From contig DAOUGD010000191.1 in assembly GCA_034429475.1 (NCBI GenBank), positions 16,887 through 80,886 on the forward strand: 64,000 nt of DNA, written 5' to 3'. Source of the DNA: JAKQHY01 sp034429475. GTDB taxonomy: Bacteria > Chloroflexota > Anaerolineae > B4-G1 > SLSP01. Under the pieces are notes generated by a model that saw only the letters and a list, made by a program, of their open reading frames with translations, ran no database searches and was not told the DNA's origin. Position numbers and translations under genes: made by a program. Below, in pieces: positions 16,883-24,996 of this stretch. Within the stretch, counting starts at the first letter, position 1. The number at the start of each line of letters is the position of its first letter.

Positions 16883-18223
16883 TCAACGTTTGGGAGGACG
16901 AGACGTTGATGACTTCTGAATGGAAGCGCCGCTTGGCGCCGTTGTGGGTTTGGGCTTCCCTTGTGAGGTCGAAGTAGTGCCCGTACGTGGTTCAGGGCGG
17001 GATGTGCGCGGCCCCGCTGCCGGACGCCGCCGCGACAATAGCCAGAGCAGTAAACCCAACAGCGCTAACAATAGCACCGGGATAAGCAACAGGCAGGTAT
17101 TTATCTCGCGCCCGCCGAGGGTTAATGGCGGCAAAGGACACCAGGAAGTTCCCGGTAACACGACCGCTCCACCTACATGCACAATCACCGGGATTTTACC
17201 CAGAGTGGCGCCGTCGCCTGTCACCTGCACATCAAAGGTATGCTTTCCCCCGGAAGCATCGGCCGGCGCGCATATCTCCAGGGTGAATTCACGCTGTTCT
17301 TCGGGCGCAACGTCGCGGTAATCCGTGGGGGTCCAGGTAAGCCAATCCTGGCCTGCCGCCGGAATATCCAACGTCAAGACGCGAATCGTGCTGACCGTTT
17401 CCGCAATCAATTCTTGAATGATTTGGGGAACCTGCGCCGTGTCGCGCATCTGCACCGCGCGCCCGCCGGTCCCCTGTGCGATGGCAGTATAGAAGTCTGG
17501 ATAGTTAGTGTAAATTGGCAGCACGGTTATATTTGCCGCTGCAAGCTGGCTAATCACGGCCTCCTGCGTCAGATCGTCCCCGGTGTTTTCCTGCGCGTCC
17601 CGCCCCGGATCAGGGTCGTGGGCGTAGGAATCGCCAAACAGCAATACTACGCGCCGCGATCCTGCGCGCCAGTCCAGGAATTGCGCTTCATACAACGCGC
17701 GCAGGTAAGATTCTGCGGGGTCGCCGCCGTTCATCAGCCGGATAGCCTCAAGCGAACGCCGGATACGCGTTGCATCCGCGACGAAATCCTGATCCAGTTG
17801 CCAGGGATAATCCCCCGACGCCCCATATTCGCCAAACAAGCCAAACAGCCCGCCGCCTTCCCCTTCATAGTCGGCCAGTGTAACCAGCGCAAAGGTGGCG
17901 TCCGGCGTCAACGTCTGGATATCGCCGACGATGCTTTCTGCACTGCGCGTCACTTCCTCAATGAGTCCGCCCATACTGCCGGTGACGTCAATCATTAAGA
18001 CAACGTCTAGTTTTGGAATTGGGGCAGCGCCGGTGGCAACGGAGATAGGCTCAGACGTACACGCGCCTGGATCCAATGTCACTTCGATTTTCCCTGGCGT
18101 AATGACTGGATCGGCGGTAACGCAGCACGGGGCGACAAGGCATACTGAGACGATGAGGCTCACCAGGCTTGATTTCAATGTTTTGAGAAAGGGTGTGCGG
18201 CCTTTGAGCATAATCCCCCTCAT
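16883..18223 (-). CDS. Membrane-anchored extracytoplasmic vWA-domain protein (vWA-3)
   Basis: This 446-aa protein has an N-terminal signal or anchor (about 15-37) and a vWA domain with the metal-binding MIDAS start VVLMIDVTGSMGG (Asp79, Thr81, Ser83) and a later segment VVLLFGDSYAHD. A beta-rich domain follows, then a membrane helix (about 372-393) and a basic Pro-rich tail with PRTGTTS and, 17 residues after RTG, GASIQK. vWA domains bind protein ligands through a metal. ATG 18223 overlaps the DUF4190-like stop (ATGA). An internal ATG at 18211 with AGGGGG upstream is an alternative start four codons later. The tail blocks link it to the proteins at 15986-16864 and 20549-21790. Confidence 0.85.
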   Translation of the reverse strand: MRGIMLKGRTPFLKTLKSSLVSLIVSVCLVAPCCVTADPVITPGKIEVTLDPGACTSEPISVATGAAPIPKLDVVLMIDVTGSMGGLIEEVTRSAESIVGDIQTLTPDATFALVTLADYEGEGGGLFGLFGEYGASGDYPWQLDQDFVADATRIRRSLEAIRLMNGGDPAESYLRALYEAQFLDWRAGSRRVVLLFGDSYAHDPDPGRDAQENTGDDLTQEAVISQLAAANITVLPIYTNYPDFYTAIAQGTGGRAVQMRDTAQVPQIIQELIAETVSTIRVLTLDIPAAGQDWLTWTPTDYRDVAPEEQREFTLEICAPADASGGKHTFDVQVTGDGATLGKIPVIVHVGGAVVLPGTSWCPLPPLTLGGREINTCLLLIPVLLLALLGLLLWLLSRRRPAAGPRTSRPEPRTGTTSTSQGKPKPTTAPSGASIQKSSTSRPPKR

Positions 18224-18459
18224 GAAAACATCATAACGCCGGCCGCCGCATTAATGATGGTGGCGACGATACTGATCGCGCACATCACCACTCCGGCGAC
18301 CGCCTTGTTATGCTGCGCCGAGTTCCAGGCCATGATGCCCAGAATCAAGCCAACGATAGCAATCGGCCCACCACAAATAGGCAACAGCCACGCTACCAGC
18401 GAGACGATTCCAAGCACCATTGATGCGACAGCCAGATTGGATTGATCTTTGCGTTCCAT
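18220..18459 (-). CDS. Small two-helix membrane protein, DUF4190-like
   Basis: This 79-aa protein has two hydrophobic helices (about 11-43 and 53-77) and the pattern NLAVASMVLGIVSLV, then GLILGIMAWNSAQHNKAVAGVVMC, which is that of DUF4190-type small membrane proteins. AAGGAG lies seven bases before the ATG. It overlaps the vWA-3 start by ATGA, so it is probably co-translated and may be an accessory subunit of that protein. Confidence 0.75.
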   Translation of the reverse strand: MERKDQSNLAVASMVLGIVSLVAWLLPICGGPIAIVGLILGIMAWNSAQHNKAVAGVVMCAISIVATIINAAAGVMMFS

Positions 18460-18501
18460 AGTTGACTCCTTGTGTAAAATGTGAAATTAAAATGTTAAAA
18501 T

Positions 18502-18987
18502 TCAATGTGCGCGCGGTTTGGGTGGTTTTATGGAGGTTGGACGAACTCCACCACGCGCCCCACTTGACGGCGGACGTGCATGGCTTCTTGCCGGAGGGCG
18601 CGGCATCCCGACGCTCTTTGTGCTCGGCGCGTGGATAGATGGGCGCGGGGTGGCTGTAGGGCGCGCTGGCGAGGTCACGGGCGCGTGTGTTGAGCGGCTT
18701 TTCGGCGCGCTCAACGCTTCACCCAAAGCGGAAATCAGCCAGACGATGAGCGCCACAAACCCCATCACCAAGAGCAACACCAACCCCATTCCTCCGTCAC
18801 CGCCGCCATAGTCAGGCAGCGCCCAGCCTCGATCACGACCATACTCATCTGTATAACGGTCGTTGGCGTCAACATGACCACGATCACGATAACCATCGTG
18901 GACGCGATTCCAGTAATCTACATCACCCACACGATTCCCACGATAGTCACGCAAAGTGCGATCTTTATCTATTCGGTAATTTGTCAC
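18502..18987 (-). CDS. Single-pass membrane protein with charged N-terminus and Pro/Ser/Arg tail
   Basis: This 161-aa protein starts at GTG 18987 with AAGGAGAG nearby. The N-terminal 55 residues are charged and Tyr/Asp/Arg-rich (YRIDKDRTLRDYRGNRVGDV), like short strand-turn repeats. A Gly-rich hinge and one membrane helix (about 66-90) follow. The tail is basic and Pro/Ser-rich (RPTATPRPSIHAP, then TSIKPPKPRAH). Both ends may be cytoplasmic or in different compartments; topology is uncertain. No family recognised. It belongs to the group of small membrane proteins with Pro/Arg tails in this array. Confidence 0.65.
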   Translation of the reverse strand: MTNYRIDKDRTLRDYRGNRVGDVDYWNRVHDGYRDRGHVDANDRYTDEYGRDRGWALPDYGGGDGGMGLVLLLVMGFVALIVWLISALGEALSAPKSRSTHAPVTSPARPTATPRPSIHAPSTKSVGMPRPPARSHARPPSSGARGGVRPTSIKPPKPRAH

Positions 18988-19033
18988 AGTCTCTCTCCTT
19001 CTATACGCCTATCGGCCAGGCGCACTGGCTTTA

Positions 19034-19465
19034 TTAGCTCCGCCTTTCATCCAACATCTGCAATGCCTCGTCCATTGCCCGCTTGAGCAAGGTCTGGAAT
19101 ACCTGCAAATCCCGCCGCTGCCAGCCTTCCAGGTCGGCAATGCGCGCCAGGGGATCGGGACTATCCAGCAGACCACGCTTTAGCGCGAGGATGGCGTAAA
19201 CATCCAGGTGCGCGCCAAACGGACGCGCGTCTATATCCACCACCATATCATCCCATTGCAGCGCCAGAAAAGGGTGACTGTCCTGTTTAGCCTCTAATAC
19301 CTGACAGTTAAAATACTCGGCGAGGGACGAGCTTTCCAGGTAGCCGCGAATGGCCTCGATGACGATTGGGCCATCCTCGGCAGCGTCTTCGACCATATCG
19401 CCCCATACTTCATAAATATCGTGTTTGTTGATCCCATCGCCGGGATCGCGGCGGGTACGGAACAT
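19034..19465 (-). CDS. Soluble acidic protein of unknown function
   Basis: This 143-aa protein is best started at ATG 19465, with AAGGAG six bases upstream; a TTG 18 bases earlier is in frame but poorer. It is mixed alpha/beta with an acidic centre (NKHDIYEVWGDMVEDAAEDGP), LQWDDMVVDIDARPFGAHLDVYAIL, and a helical end FQTLLKRAMDEALQML. No membrane segment or catalytic motif seen. It is one of the few soluble proteins in the vWA/membrane part of the array, and could be a cytoplasmic adaptor. Not recognised. Confidence 0.6.
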   Translation of the reverse strand: MFRTRRDPGDGINKHDIYEVWGDMVEDAAEDGPIVIEAIRGYLESSSLAEYFNCQVLEAKQDSHPFLALQWDDMVVDIDARPFGAHLDVYAILALKRGLLDSPDPLARIADLEGWQRRDLQVFQTLLKRAMDEALQMLDERRS

Positions 19466-19477
19466 GAGCAACTCCTT
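19466..19477 (-). promoter_or_regulatory. Ribosome site that fixes the 143-aa protein start
   Basis: AAGGAG (complement at 19472-19477) stands six bases before ATG 19465, favouring it over the TTG farther upstream. Confidence 0.65.
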
Positions 19478-19515
19478 GAGCAAACTGCGGCTGGTAGATG
19501 ATGAATAATCCTAAG

Positions 19516-19815
19516 TCATTCGCGGCGGAGGGGCGGGCGCTGGGGGGGAGCAGGTCGAGATGGGGTAGGGCGCGCGGATGTACGTTCCCCCGAGAAGGCA
19601 ATAGCAGCGGTAAGCACCAGAAAAATCGGAAGACTCAGTACCATGAGGGGGATAACGACAATCCATAACCCTGCCATCGCCGACCAAATATCCTTGAAAA
19701 AGGTACGGGTCGAACGCTCCGCCCAGCACAAGAGGGAAACCCTGATGATGACATAACTGCCCCACAAAAGTGTAATGACACCCAAGATGACAATCAAAAC
19801 CTCTATGCCGTCCAC
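19516..19815 (-). CDS. Small two-helix membrane protein with Pro/Arg tail
   Basis: This 99-aa protein begins at GTG 19815, four bases after a strong AAGGAGGT; the longer in-frame ATG at 19854 would run into the previous gene. Helices are at about 5-28 and 48-73. A short tail follows (SARPTPSRPAPPQRPPLRRE), basic and Pro-rich like the other small membrane proteins here. It sits between the soluble 143-aa protein and a larger four-helix membrane protein. No family recognised; probably a structural or docking component. Confidence 0.65.
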   Translation of the reverse strand: MDGIEVLIVILGVITLLWGSYVIIRVSLLCWAERSTRTFFKDIWSAMAGLWIVVIPLMVLSLPIFLVLTAAIAFSGERTSARPTPSRPAPPQRPPLRRE

Positions 19816-19819
19816 GATG

Positions 19820-19827
19820 ACCTCCTT
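19820..19827 (-). promoter_or_regulatory. Ribosome site that fixes the 99-aa membrane protein start
   Basis: AAGGAGGT four bases before GTG 19815 indicates that the GTG is used rather than the longer ATG at 19854. Confidence 0.7.
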
Positions 19828-19853
19828 GCATGAAACAAATGAACGCTGCCCCA

Positions 19854-20543
19854 CTATGGCTTACGCCGCGGCGGGGGGGCGCGACGCGGGGCCGGCTCGT
19901 TATTGGCCGGCGCGCGCAGCGCCGGGCGGTCCGCGCTACGACGCGGGGCGGGGAGCGCGGAAGGCCGAGATTGCGACACAGGCAGCGCCGGGCGGTCCTC
20001 CGCCGAGATCATCGGGGGTTTGCGCGCGCCGGGTAGCGCAGGGGGCGCGGATTTCTCCACAGTGATAGCCGGCCCTCCCGGCGCCGAGCGTCCCCGGGAA
20101 ATCGGCAGGTGAAATCCGCCACGCTGTAACAAGCTCACGCCGCCGGCCAGCAGCGCGCCCACCACCGGCGCGGCGATCAGAAGCAGCAGGGTGGTTTCAA
20201 ATGCGCCCCGGCTCAACCCATAGATGGCGGCAAAGCCCGCCAGCACAATACTGACCAACCCCGTAACGCAGCCGCCCTGGCTGATCACTTCGCGCGCGAG
20301 CAGGTTGCTAAACAGGGGGCGTACGACAAACCGGGTCAGGGCGGCGGGGACGGCGGGAATCAGACAAACCAGTCCCAAGACGACCAGCATCAGGATGCCG
20401 CCCCAGTCGCGTCCAAAGAAGCCGATCTGGTACAGCCACCACAATCCCACAAACAGGCTGAACCACAGATAGGGAAAAGTGATGGTCGAGGCAATCCCGG
20501 CCAATGCGCTGCGATTTTCTGATTGTAATGATGGATCGTTCAT
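19854..20543 (-). CDS. Four-helix membrane protein with RPALP-repeat tail
   Basis: This 229-aa protein has about four hydrophobic segments (about 14-38, 48-70, 90-110, 118-140) and a long basic Pro-rich tail from about 150. The tail contains DRPALP, SRPSALP, DRPALRAP and ends PRRAPPPRRKP. RPALRAP closely matches KPAIRAP in the tail of the protein at 9642-10070, hinting at one shared partner. A weak GAGG lies before the ATG. It starts five bases after the vWA-2 stop. No family recognised. Confidence 0.7.
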   Translation of the reverse strand: MNDPSLQSENRSALAGIASTITFPYLWFSLFVGLWWLYQIGFFGRDWGGILMLVVLGLVCLIPAVPAALTRFVVRPLFSNLLAREVISQGGCVTGLVSIVLAGFAAIYGLSRGAFETTLLLLIAAPVVGALLAGGVSLLQRGGFHLPISRGRSAPGGPAITVEKSAPPALPGARKPPMISAEDRPALPVSQSRPSALPAPRRSADRPALRAPANNEPAPRRAPPPRRKP

Positions 20544-20548
20544 TGCCT

Positions 20549-21790
20549 CTATCCCTTTTGCATCGGCGGCTTTTTCGGACGGCCATGCTCAATGCTGGCG
20601 CCCACCGGCTTTTTCACTTCCTTTTCCACCTTTTTGCCGGGCATACTGCCGGTGCGCATTTCCGGCGCGCTGACGGCTTTGGCCGGCGCCGGACGCAAAG
20701 CCTGGATGATGCGATAAAGCAGCCACAGCAACGCCACAGCGGGAATGGGAAACAGCAACCACACGGGAAACAACACGAGCACGCGTGGGCCGGTGGGCGT
20801 GGCCTGTGCAACAGCCTGCCCATTGCAATCCACCAGGCTCATTTGACCGGGCGTAGTGCTTATCTGGGGGGCGCCCAACCCCTGTGGGTGTAATTGATAG
20901 CGCGCGCTGCGCCCCCGCTTGCCCATAAAAGGCAAATTCCAGGTGAGCTGGTTTCCATTTTGCTCGGCGCGGTAGAGGCTGCCTGCCAAAGTAAAGTGGC
21001 TATCGTTGAACTGTTCTTGCACGGTAATATCTGTGGCGACATTTCCTACCATGCCTTCGGCAATTTCGCCGTAGATGCTCATCAACGCGGCGGGGTCGGC
21101 GGCGGTGTAGTAATCATCTGACGAGGAAGCAATCTGTTGTAGAGTACTCTGATCGGCGTTTCCTAACGCGATCGTAACTACCCGGACCCCCTGCGCCTTC
21201 GCGGCATCGGCAGCCGCAATGGCCGACGTGGGGTCGCTTTGCCCATCCGAAAGCAAAATGATGACCTGGCGCGTGTCAGGCTGAACCGTTTGCCGGGCAA
21301 GTTCACGGGTGGCCGCCGTCAAACCGGCGGCAAGATTGGTGCCTCCCCCTTCAGTGATACCCTGAATGGCCTGAATCGCCTCGTTGCTTTTGATCGTAAA
21401 TCGCTGGCGCACATAGGCCATATCGGAAAAGATGATTACCGCGACGGCGTCGCCCTTCTTTTGTAAATCCATCAAATCCACAAAATCTGACGCCGCATTT
21501 TTAGCTTCTGCCAGCGGAGCGCCGCTCATACTGCCGGAATGATCAATGACGAGCGCCGCCTGTACCGGCGAGACATCGCCGGCATCCGTGCAGGTGGGTA
21601 ACGTGCGCGCATCCACGCGCACATCCACATCTACCGACTCTGGCCAAAAGGCCACACCGGGCCGCGCCACCCGCGAGACAATCCCCTCACGGCTGGTCGC
21701 CCGCGCGCCGACAGTGCGGGCGAGGGCGAAAATGGCGATGCAGATGGCGGCAAGGCTAAAGAGAATGATTTCCCAGGGTTTAAGACGCAT
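20549..21790 (-). CDS. Membrane-anchored extracytoplasmic vWA-domain protein (vWA-2)
   Basis: This 413-aa protein has an N-terminal anchor helix (about 7-27) and a vWA domain with an intact MIDAS: AALVIDHSGSMSG (Asp83, Ser85, Ser87), GGGTNLAAGL for the conserved Thr, and VIILLSDGQSDP. A beta-sandwich of about 80 residues follows, then a membrane helix (about 338-358) and a cytoplasmic tail with EMRTGSMPGKK and, 16 residues after RTG, GASIEHG. The metal site should be outside the membrane and able to bind a ligand protein. AAGGAG lies upstream of the ATG. The tail blocks match those at 15986-16864 and 16883-18223. Confidence 0.88.
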   Translation of the reverse strand: MRLKPWEIILFSLAAICIAIFALARTVGARATSREGIVSRVARPGVAFWPESVDVDVRVDARTLPTCTDAGDVSPVQAALVIDHSGSMSGAPLAEAKNAASDFVDLMDLQKKGDAVAVIIFSDMAYVRQRFTIKSNEAIQAIQGITEGGGTNLAAGLTAATRELARQTVQPDTRQVIILLSDGQSDPTSAIAAADAAKAQGVRVVTIALGNADQSTLQQIASSSDDYYTAADPAALMSIYGEIAEGMVGNVATDITVQEQFNDSHFTLAGSLYRAEQNGNQLTWNLPFMGKRGRSARYQLHPQGLGAPQISTTPGQMSLVDCNGQAVAQATPTGPRVLVLFPVWLLFPIPAVALLWLLYRIIQALRPAPAKAVSAPEMRTGSMPGKKVEKEVKKPVGASIEHGRPKKPPMQKG

Positions 21791-21796
21791 AATAAG

Positions 21797-22966
21797 CTAC
21801 TCCTTTTTTTCTGATTCTGCTAAAATCTGTTCAGATGTAGTATCAGTAATTTCTAAATCTCGCCGGACTTGCCGCTCCAGCCCTTTGTATTCTTTAAATG
21901 CAAGCTTATCATGTTCTGCGATTTGTTTTAGCATGTCCTCGATCCTAGCATCATTACGTTTATTAGCATTATCGTATCGGCTAAAAAATAATGCAGTCAA
22001 CATACTAGTCATCAATCCGTAAAGCGGGGTTAGATAGTCTAATGCCTCTCGCCTCTGAAAAATTATAATTATTCCGTATAAAAAAATACATATTGATATA
22101 ATAGTAGCAAGTAAACTTGCCCAATGCCATCTTTGAGCTTCATGGCGCATCTCTTCATTGTTTTTCATTAATTCATTAACAATCTTCTCATCACGTTCCT
22201 CCATTTTACGGGGCATCGTTTGGGATTGTTGTAAAGCATTATGGAAAAATTGTATAGCCTTATATCGCGCATATTGTCGTAAAAGTGTTTGATCTTCGAG
22301 ATTGTCCCGCATATGTAAAAGCAGTTTCTGTGTAACATCCGTCAAGTCGCAAGGATCTTCCATAATACCTCTTAGGAAAACCTGTCGTCGTGCTTTTTCT
22401 GCTTCTCCACGAAAATAATCAATCGCTTTGTCAGATCCCGTGTAACCGATAACTTCATCAAGTAAACGCATCGCTGTAGGCAACCCACCTATATACTTAC
22501 TATCAGAGGCTTCCTGTAAATAAATTTTTGCTCGACTGTATTTGCTCTCCATTTCTATCCCAACTCGGATACGATCATTCAAAATTTTCAAGTCTACATC
22601 CCAATTTAGCTTAGCAGATCCTGGTAATCTCATCTGATACTCCCGGGCGCTCCTCAACAGATCTGTTGCTAAATCGAAGTCTCGTCCGTCATAGGCCGTT
22701 TGGATTTTCTTTATCAACTCACGGATTTTCTTTTCGAATTTTCCTGCCACATACTTTTCTATCTGTTCTAACAAATTTTGGGCGTTATGATAGTAATAAT
22801 TACCCTCAGGTATTTGTTCAAGAAGAGCCATGCCTGGTAGATAATCCTCTCTTCTGAGATGTATGAGGGCATCCATATAGATATCTTTCTCTTTGATTTC
22901 CGGCGAATTAGGGTCTTGTACTATTTTCGTATCTAATAAGCTTACTAAATTATCAGGCATATACAT
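21797..22966 (-). CDS. TPR-like membrane protein related to the giant scaffolds
   Basis: This 389-aa protein has a soluble N-terminal half of TPR-like helices, then two membrane helices (about 281-304 and 314-332) and a charged coiled-coil tail (about 335-389). The segment REDYLPGMALLEQIP plus the next 25 residues (AQNLLEQIEKYV) corresponds to AREFEQGIMLLENIP and AQKWLRQARSYL in the 2713-aa giant, so it shares at least one repeat unit and could be the membrane attachment point for those scaffolds. The gene is much more AT-rich than its neighbours. GGAG lies four bases before the ATG. Function unknown. Confidence 0.7.
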   Translation of the reverse strand: MYMPDNLVSLLDTKIVQDPNSPEIKEKDIYMDALIHLRREDYLPGMALLEQIPEGNYYYHNAQNLLEQIEKYVAGKFEKKIRELIKKIQTAYDGRDFDLATDLLRSAREYQMRLPGSAKLNWDVDLKILNDRIRVGIEMESKYSRAKIYLQEASDSKYIGGLPTAMRLLDEVIGYTGSDKAIDYFRGEAEKARRQVFLRGIMEDPCDLTDVTQKLLLHMRDNLEDQTLLRQYARYKAIQFFHNALQQSQTMPRKMEERDEKIVNELMKNNEEMRHEAQRWHWASLLATIISICIFLYGIIIIFQRREALDYLTPLYGLMTSMLTALFFSRYDNANKRNDARIEDMLKQIAEHDKLAFKEYKGLERQVRRDLEITDTTSEQILAESEKKE

Positions 22967-23020
22967 TTTCTCCGTATATCCGTAGCTAGACCAGAAATAC
23001 CGTTTTGGGGTTGATACTCT

Positions 23021-24088
23021 TCACCGCAACTGCGGCGCCAGCACCTTCTCCACCAAGGCCGGCAGCGCAGTCTCCATCTTGCGCACTACACTCAAAAAGT
23101 TTCCTGTCAGCGTGTTCAGCATATCGGTGGTGGCGCCTTCTTCGCGCAGGATGTCTGAGCCGCGCCGATTCTGGTAGGCTTCCGGCGGCCAGTAAACGTC
23201 CTCGCGCAAACTCCGGATGGTCTCTTCCACATCATAAGGCGTCCGCCGGAACTGAAATTGCATCTGCCCGTTGGACTTGAGCAGCATGTACGCGGCGCGG
23301 TTGTCGTGAAAAGTTTCTCGATCCTGGAGGCCAGATAAGCGCGGCTGGCCCACGGCGCCGGGGTTGAACAGGGTCGGGTGCGGAGGTAGCGCGTCCCAGG
23401 GTGTACAACCAGTCGCTTTGGTTTCCGACACGGATTCCAGATAGGCCGGCTTCCACTTGCTCGTTCCACTTCTTTGCTGCTGAGGTCTGTTCTCAGGACA
23501 TACCAGGTGTAGGGTGGTATCCTTCTTGTGTTGTTCCCACAAAGGTAGACTATTTACGAAATATCCCTGGACGTGCGTGTGTCCGAATAGTCCGTAGGTG
23601 ATGCCATCCTTGATAAAATCCAGGTTCTCCCACGCATCTTGTGAGGTTCTGATATTGCCATGGTGACCGTACTTCAATGAGCTATGAAAAAGCATAAAGT
23701 TTTCCAATTCTGCCGGAAGCTTGCCGTTCAGGTGACAAAGTCCCGGCTGCCACGCGTGAATCCGTTCACGGTGCTCCCGTGATAGCACCGCGCGGGTCCA
23801 AATGGTAATCGGCCAGTATTCAGAGCTGATGGTGCGCGGCGGCTTATAGGCCGATTCCATCACTTCCATATCGTGATTGCCTTGAATGACGACTTCCGCG
23901 TGCTGTTCCACCCACGCCATACACTCGTTGGGCTGGGGGCCGTAATCCACCACGTCCCCCAGCACCACGAAGTGCAGGCTGCGCGCATCAAGCGCGCGCG
24001 CCACGTTCACAGCATCCGCCTCCACTGCTTTGAGCGCGGGGTAGTTAGCGTGAATGTCAGACAGGATAGCATAGAGAATCGGTTGCAT
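23021..24088 (-). CDS. Calcineurin-like metallophosphoesterase
   Basis: This 355-aa protein has a complete two-metal phosphoesterase signature: SDIHANYPAL (Asp11, His13), GDVVDYGP (44-51), GNHD (70-73), and a late GHTHVQGYF (near 175). This is the fold of YfcE/ApaH/PrpE-type enzymes acting on phosphodiesters, dinucleotides or phosphoproteins. No signal peptide, so cytoplasmic. It ends with a helical stretch. It sits three bases after the SH3-like membrane protein stop, in the same array as the atypical kinase at 36232-40863, so it may reverse that kinase's marks or remove a nucleotide signal (inference). Confidence 0.85.
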   Translation of the reverse strand: MQPILYAILSDIHANYPALKAVEADAVNVARALDARSLHFVVLGDVVDYGPQPNECMAWVEQHAEVVIQGNHDMEVMESAYKPPRTISSEYWPITIWTRAVLSREHRERIHAWQPGLCHLNGKLPAELENFMLFHSSLKYGHHGNIRTSQDAWENLDFIKDGITYGLFGHTHVQGYFVNSLPLWEQHKKDTTLHLVCPENRPQQQRSGTSKWKPAYLESVSETKATGCTPWDALPPHPTLFNPGAVGQPRLSGLQDRETFHDNRAAYMLLKSNGQMQFQFRRTPYDVEETIRSLREDVYWPPEAYQNRRGSDILREEGATTDMLNTLTGNFLSVVRKMETALPALVEKVLAPQLR

Positions 24089-24091
24089 AGC

Positions 24092-24952
24092 CTATCCCTC
24101 CGGCGTCGGCGTCGTGAGATCGATCGGGAAATTTTCTTCGAAGAACAGTAATTTCATATGGCTCTTAGGGACCCAGCCATACGGGGCGACCAGATGGCAG
24201 TAATCCAACGCGATGAGATAGTAGTCGCCATATTTGGCGCAGACGTAGACCTTCTGCCCGCGCGTCAACGTGCCTAACAGTTTGTTCTTGTTGGGTTCCT
24301 CATAGACATTCGGATAACCGGCTTCGCCAACCGCGATCATCGGCGTGGGCGTGGGTGTGTTCGTTGGGGTTGGTGTGAGAGTGGGCGTGGGTGTGTGAGT
24401 CGGGGTGGCGGTGGGAGTAGCCGTAGGTGTGTGAGTTGGGGTAGGCGTAGGCGTGAAGGTGGGCGTCGGCGTCAGGGTAAACGTTGGGGTGGGTGTGCAG
24501 AGTACATCCCCCGACATATCGCACACACTCGTCGGCCAGGCGATGAAGTTGTTCAACTGCGCCAGCACGACAGCCAGAATGATCAAGCTCACAACGCCGA
24601 TGGCGATGGTCCGCAGGGTCATTTGGCGTGTGACGGCGTCTCGTCGTACCCGCGCCTGGCTGTGATCTGGATCGAGGCCTAAAACATCGCGGTAGTGATT
24701 GCGCGCTTCCCGCAAATGCCGGCGCTCTTCTGCATTGACGCCAGCTCTATACCGGGTTTCAATCAGGCCTACCCGTGCGCTACTTTGAGACTCCTCAATG
24801 TCTAGTGCGCGTTCCAGTTCCATCGCCCGCTTGAATTTCTCCTCCGCCGCCGGAAAATTGTCATTTTCCAGGGCATGTTGAGCGTCTTTGATTGAATTAT
24901 TCAACTCAACGGTTTGTGTTCTACGTTTGCGTTCATCTTGCAGGGGTGTCAT
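24092..24952 (-). CDS. Single-pass protein: cytoplasmic TPR, Pro-Thr linker, outer SH3-like domain
   Basis: In this 286-aa protein residues 15-110 form TPR-like helices (AEEKFKRAMELERAL, EARNHYRDVLGLDPDHSQA). A membrane helix follows (about 113-135), then about 50 residues of alternating Pro-Thr repeats (TPTPTFTLTPT), then a bacterial SH3-like domain (YPNVYEEPNKNKLLGTLTRG, VYVCAKYGDYYLIA). SH3b domains often bind peptidoglycan or peptides. GGAGGAGAG directly precedes the ATG. It could join the TPR scaffold inside to the cell wall outside. It lies 44 bases after the giant TPR gene. The Pro-Thr linker is a habit of Chloroflexota secreted proteins. Confidence 0.8.
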   Translation of the reverse strand: MTPLQDERKRRTQTVELNNSIKDAQHALENDNFPAAEEKFKRAMELERALDIEESQSSARVGLIETRYRAGVNAEERRHLREARNHYRDVLGLDPDHSQARVRRDAVTRQMTLRTIAIGVVSLIILAVVLAQLNNFIAWPTSVCDMSGDVLCTPTPTFTLTPTPTFTPTPTPTHTPTATPTATPTHTPTPTLTPTPTNTPTPTPMIAVGEAGYPNVYEEPNKNKLLGTLTRGQKVYVCAKYGDYYLIALDYCHLVAPYGWVPKSHMKLLFFEENFPIDLTTPTPEG

Positions 24953-24996
24953 CTCTCCTCCAAAAAGCTTCCCATCGTTTAATCAGTCTGATGTAA

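Noticed and set aside
24300..24490. Regularly spaced GTGGGTGTG-like tract resembling a repeat array
   Set aside because: It encodes the Pro-Thr linker of the SH3-like protein. There are no unique spacers, so it is not CRISPR.
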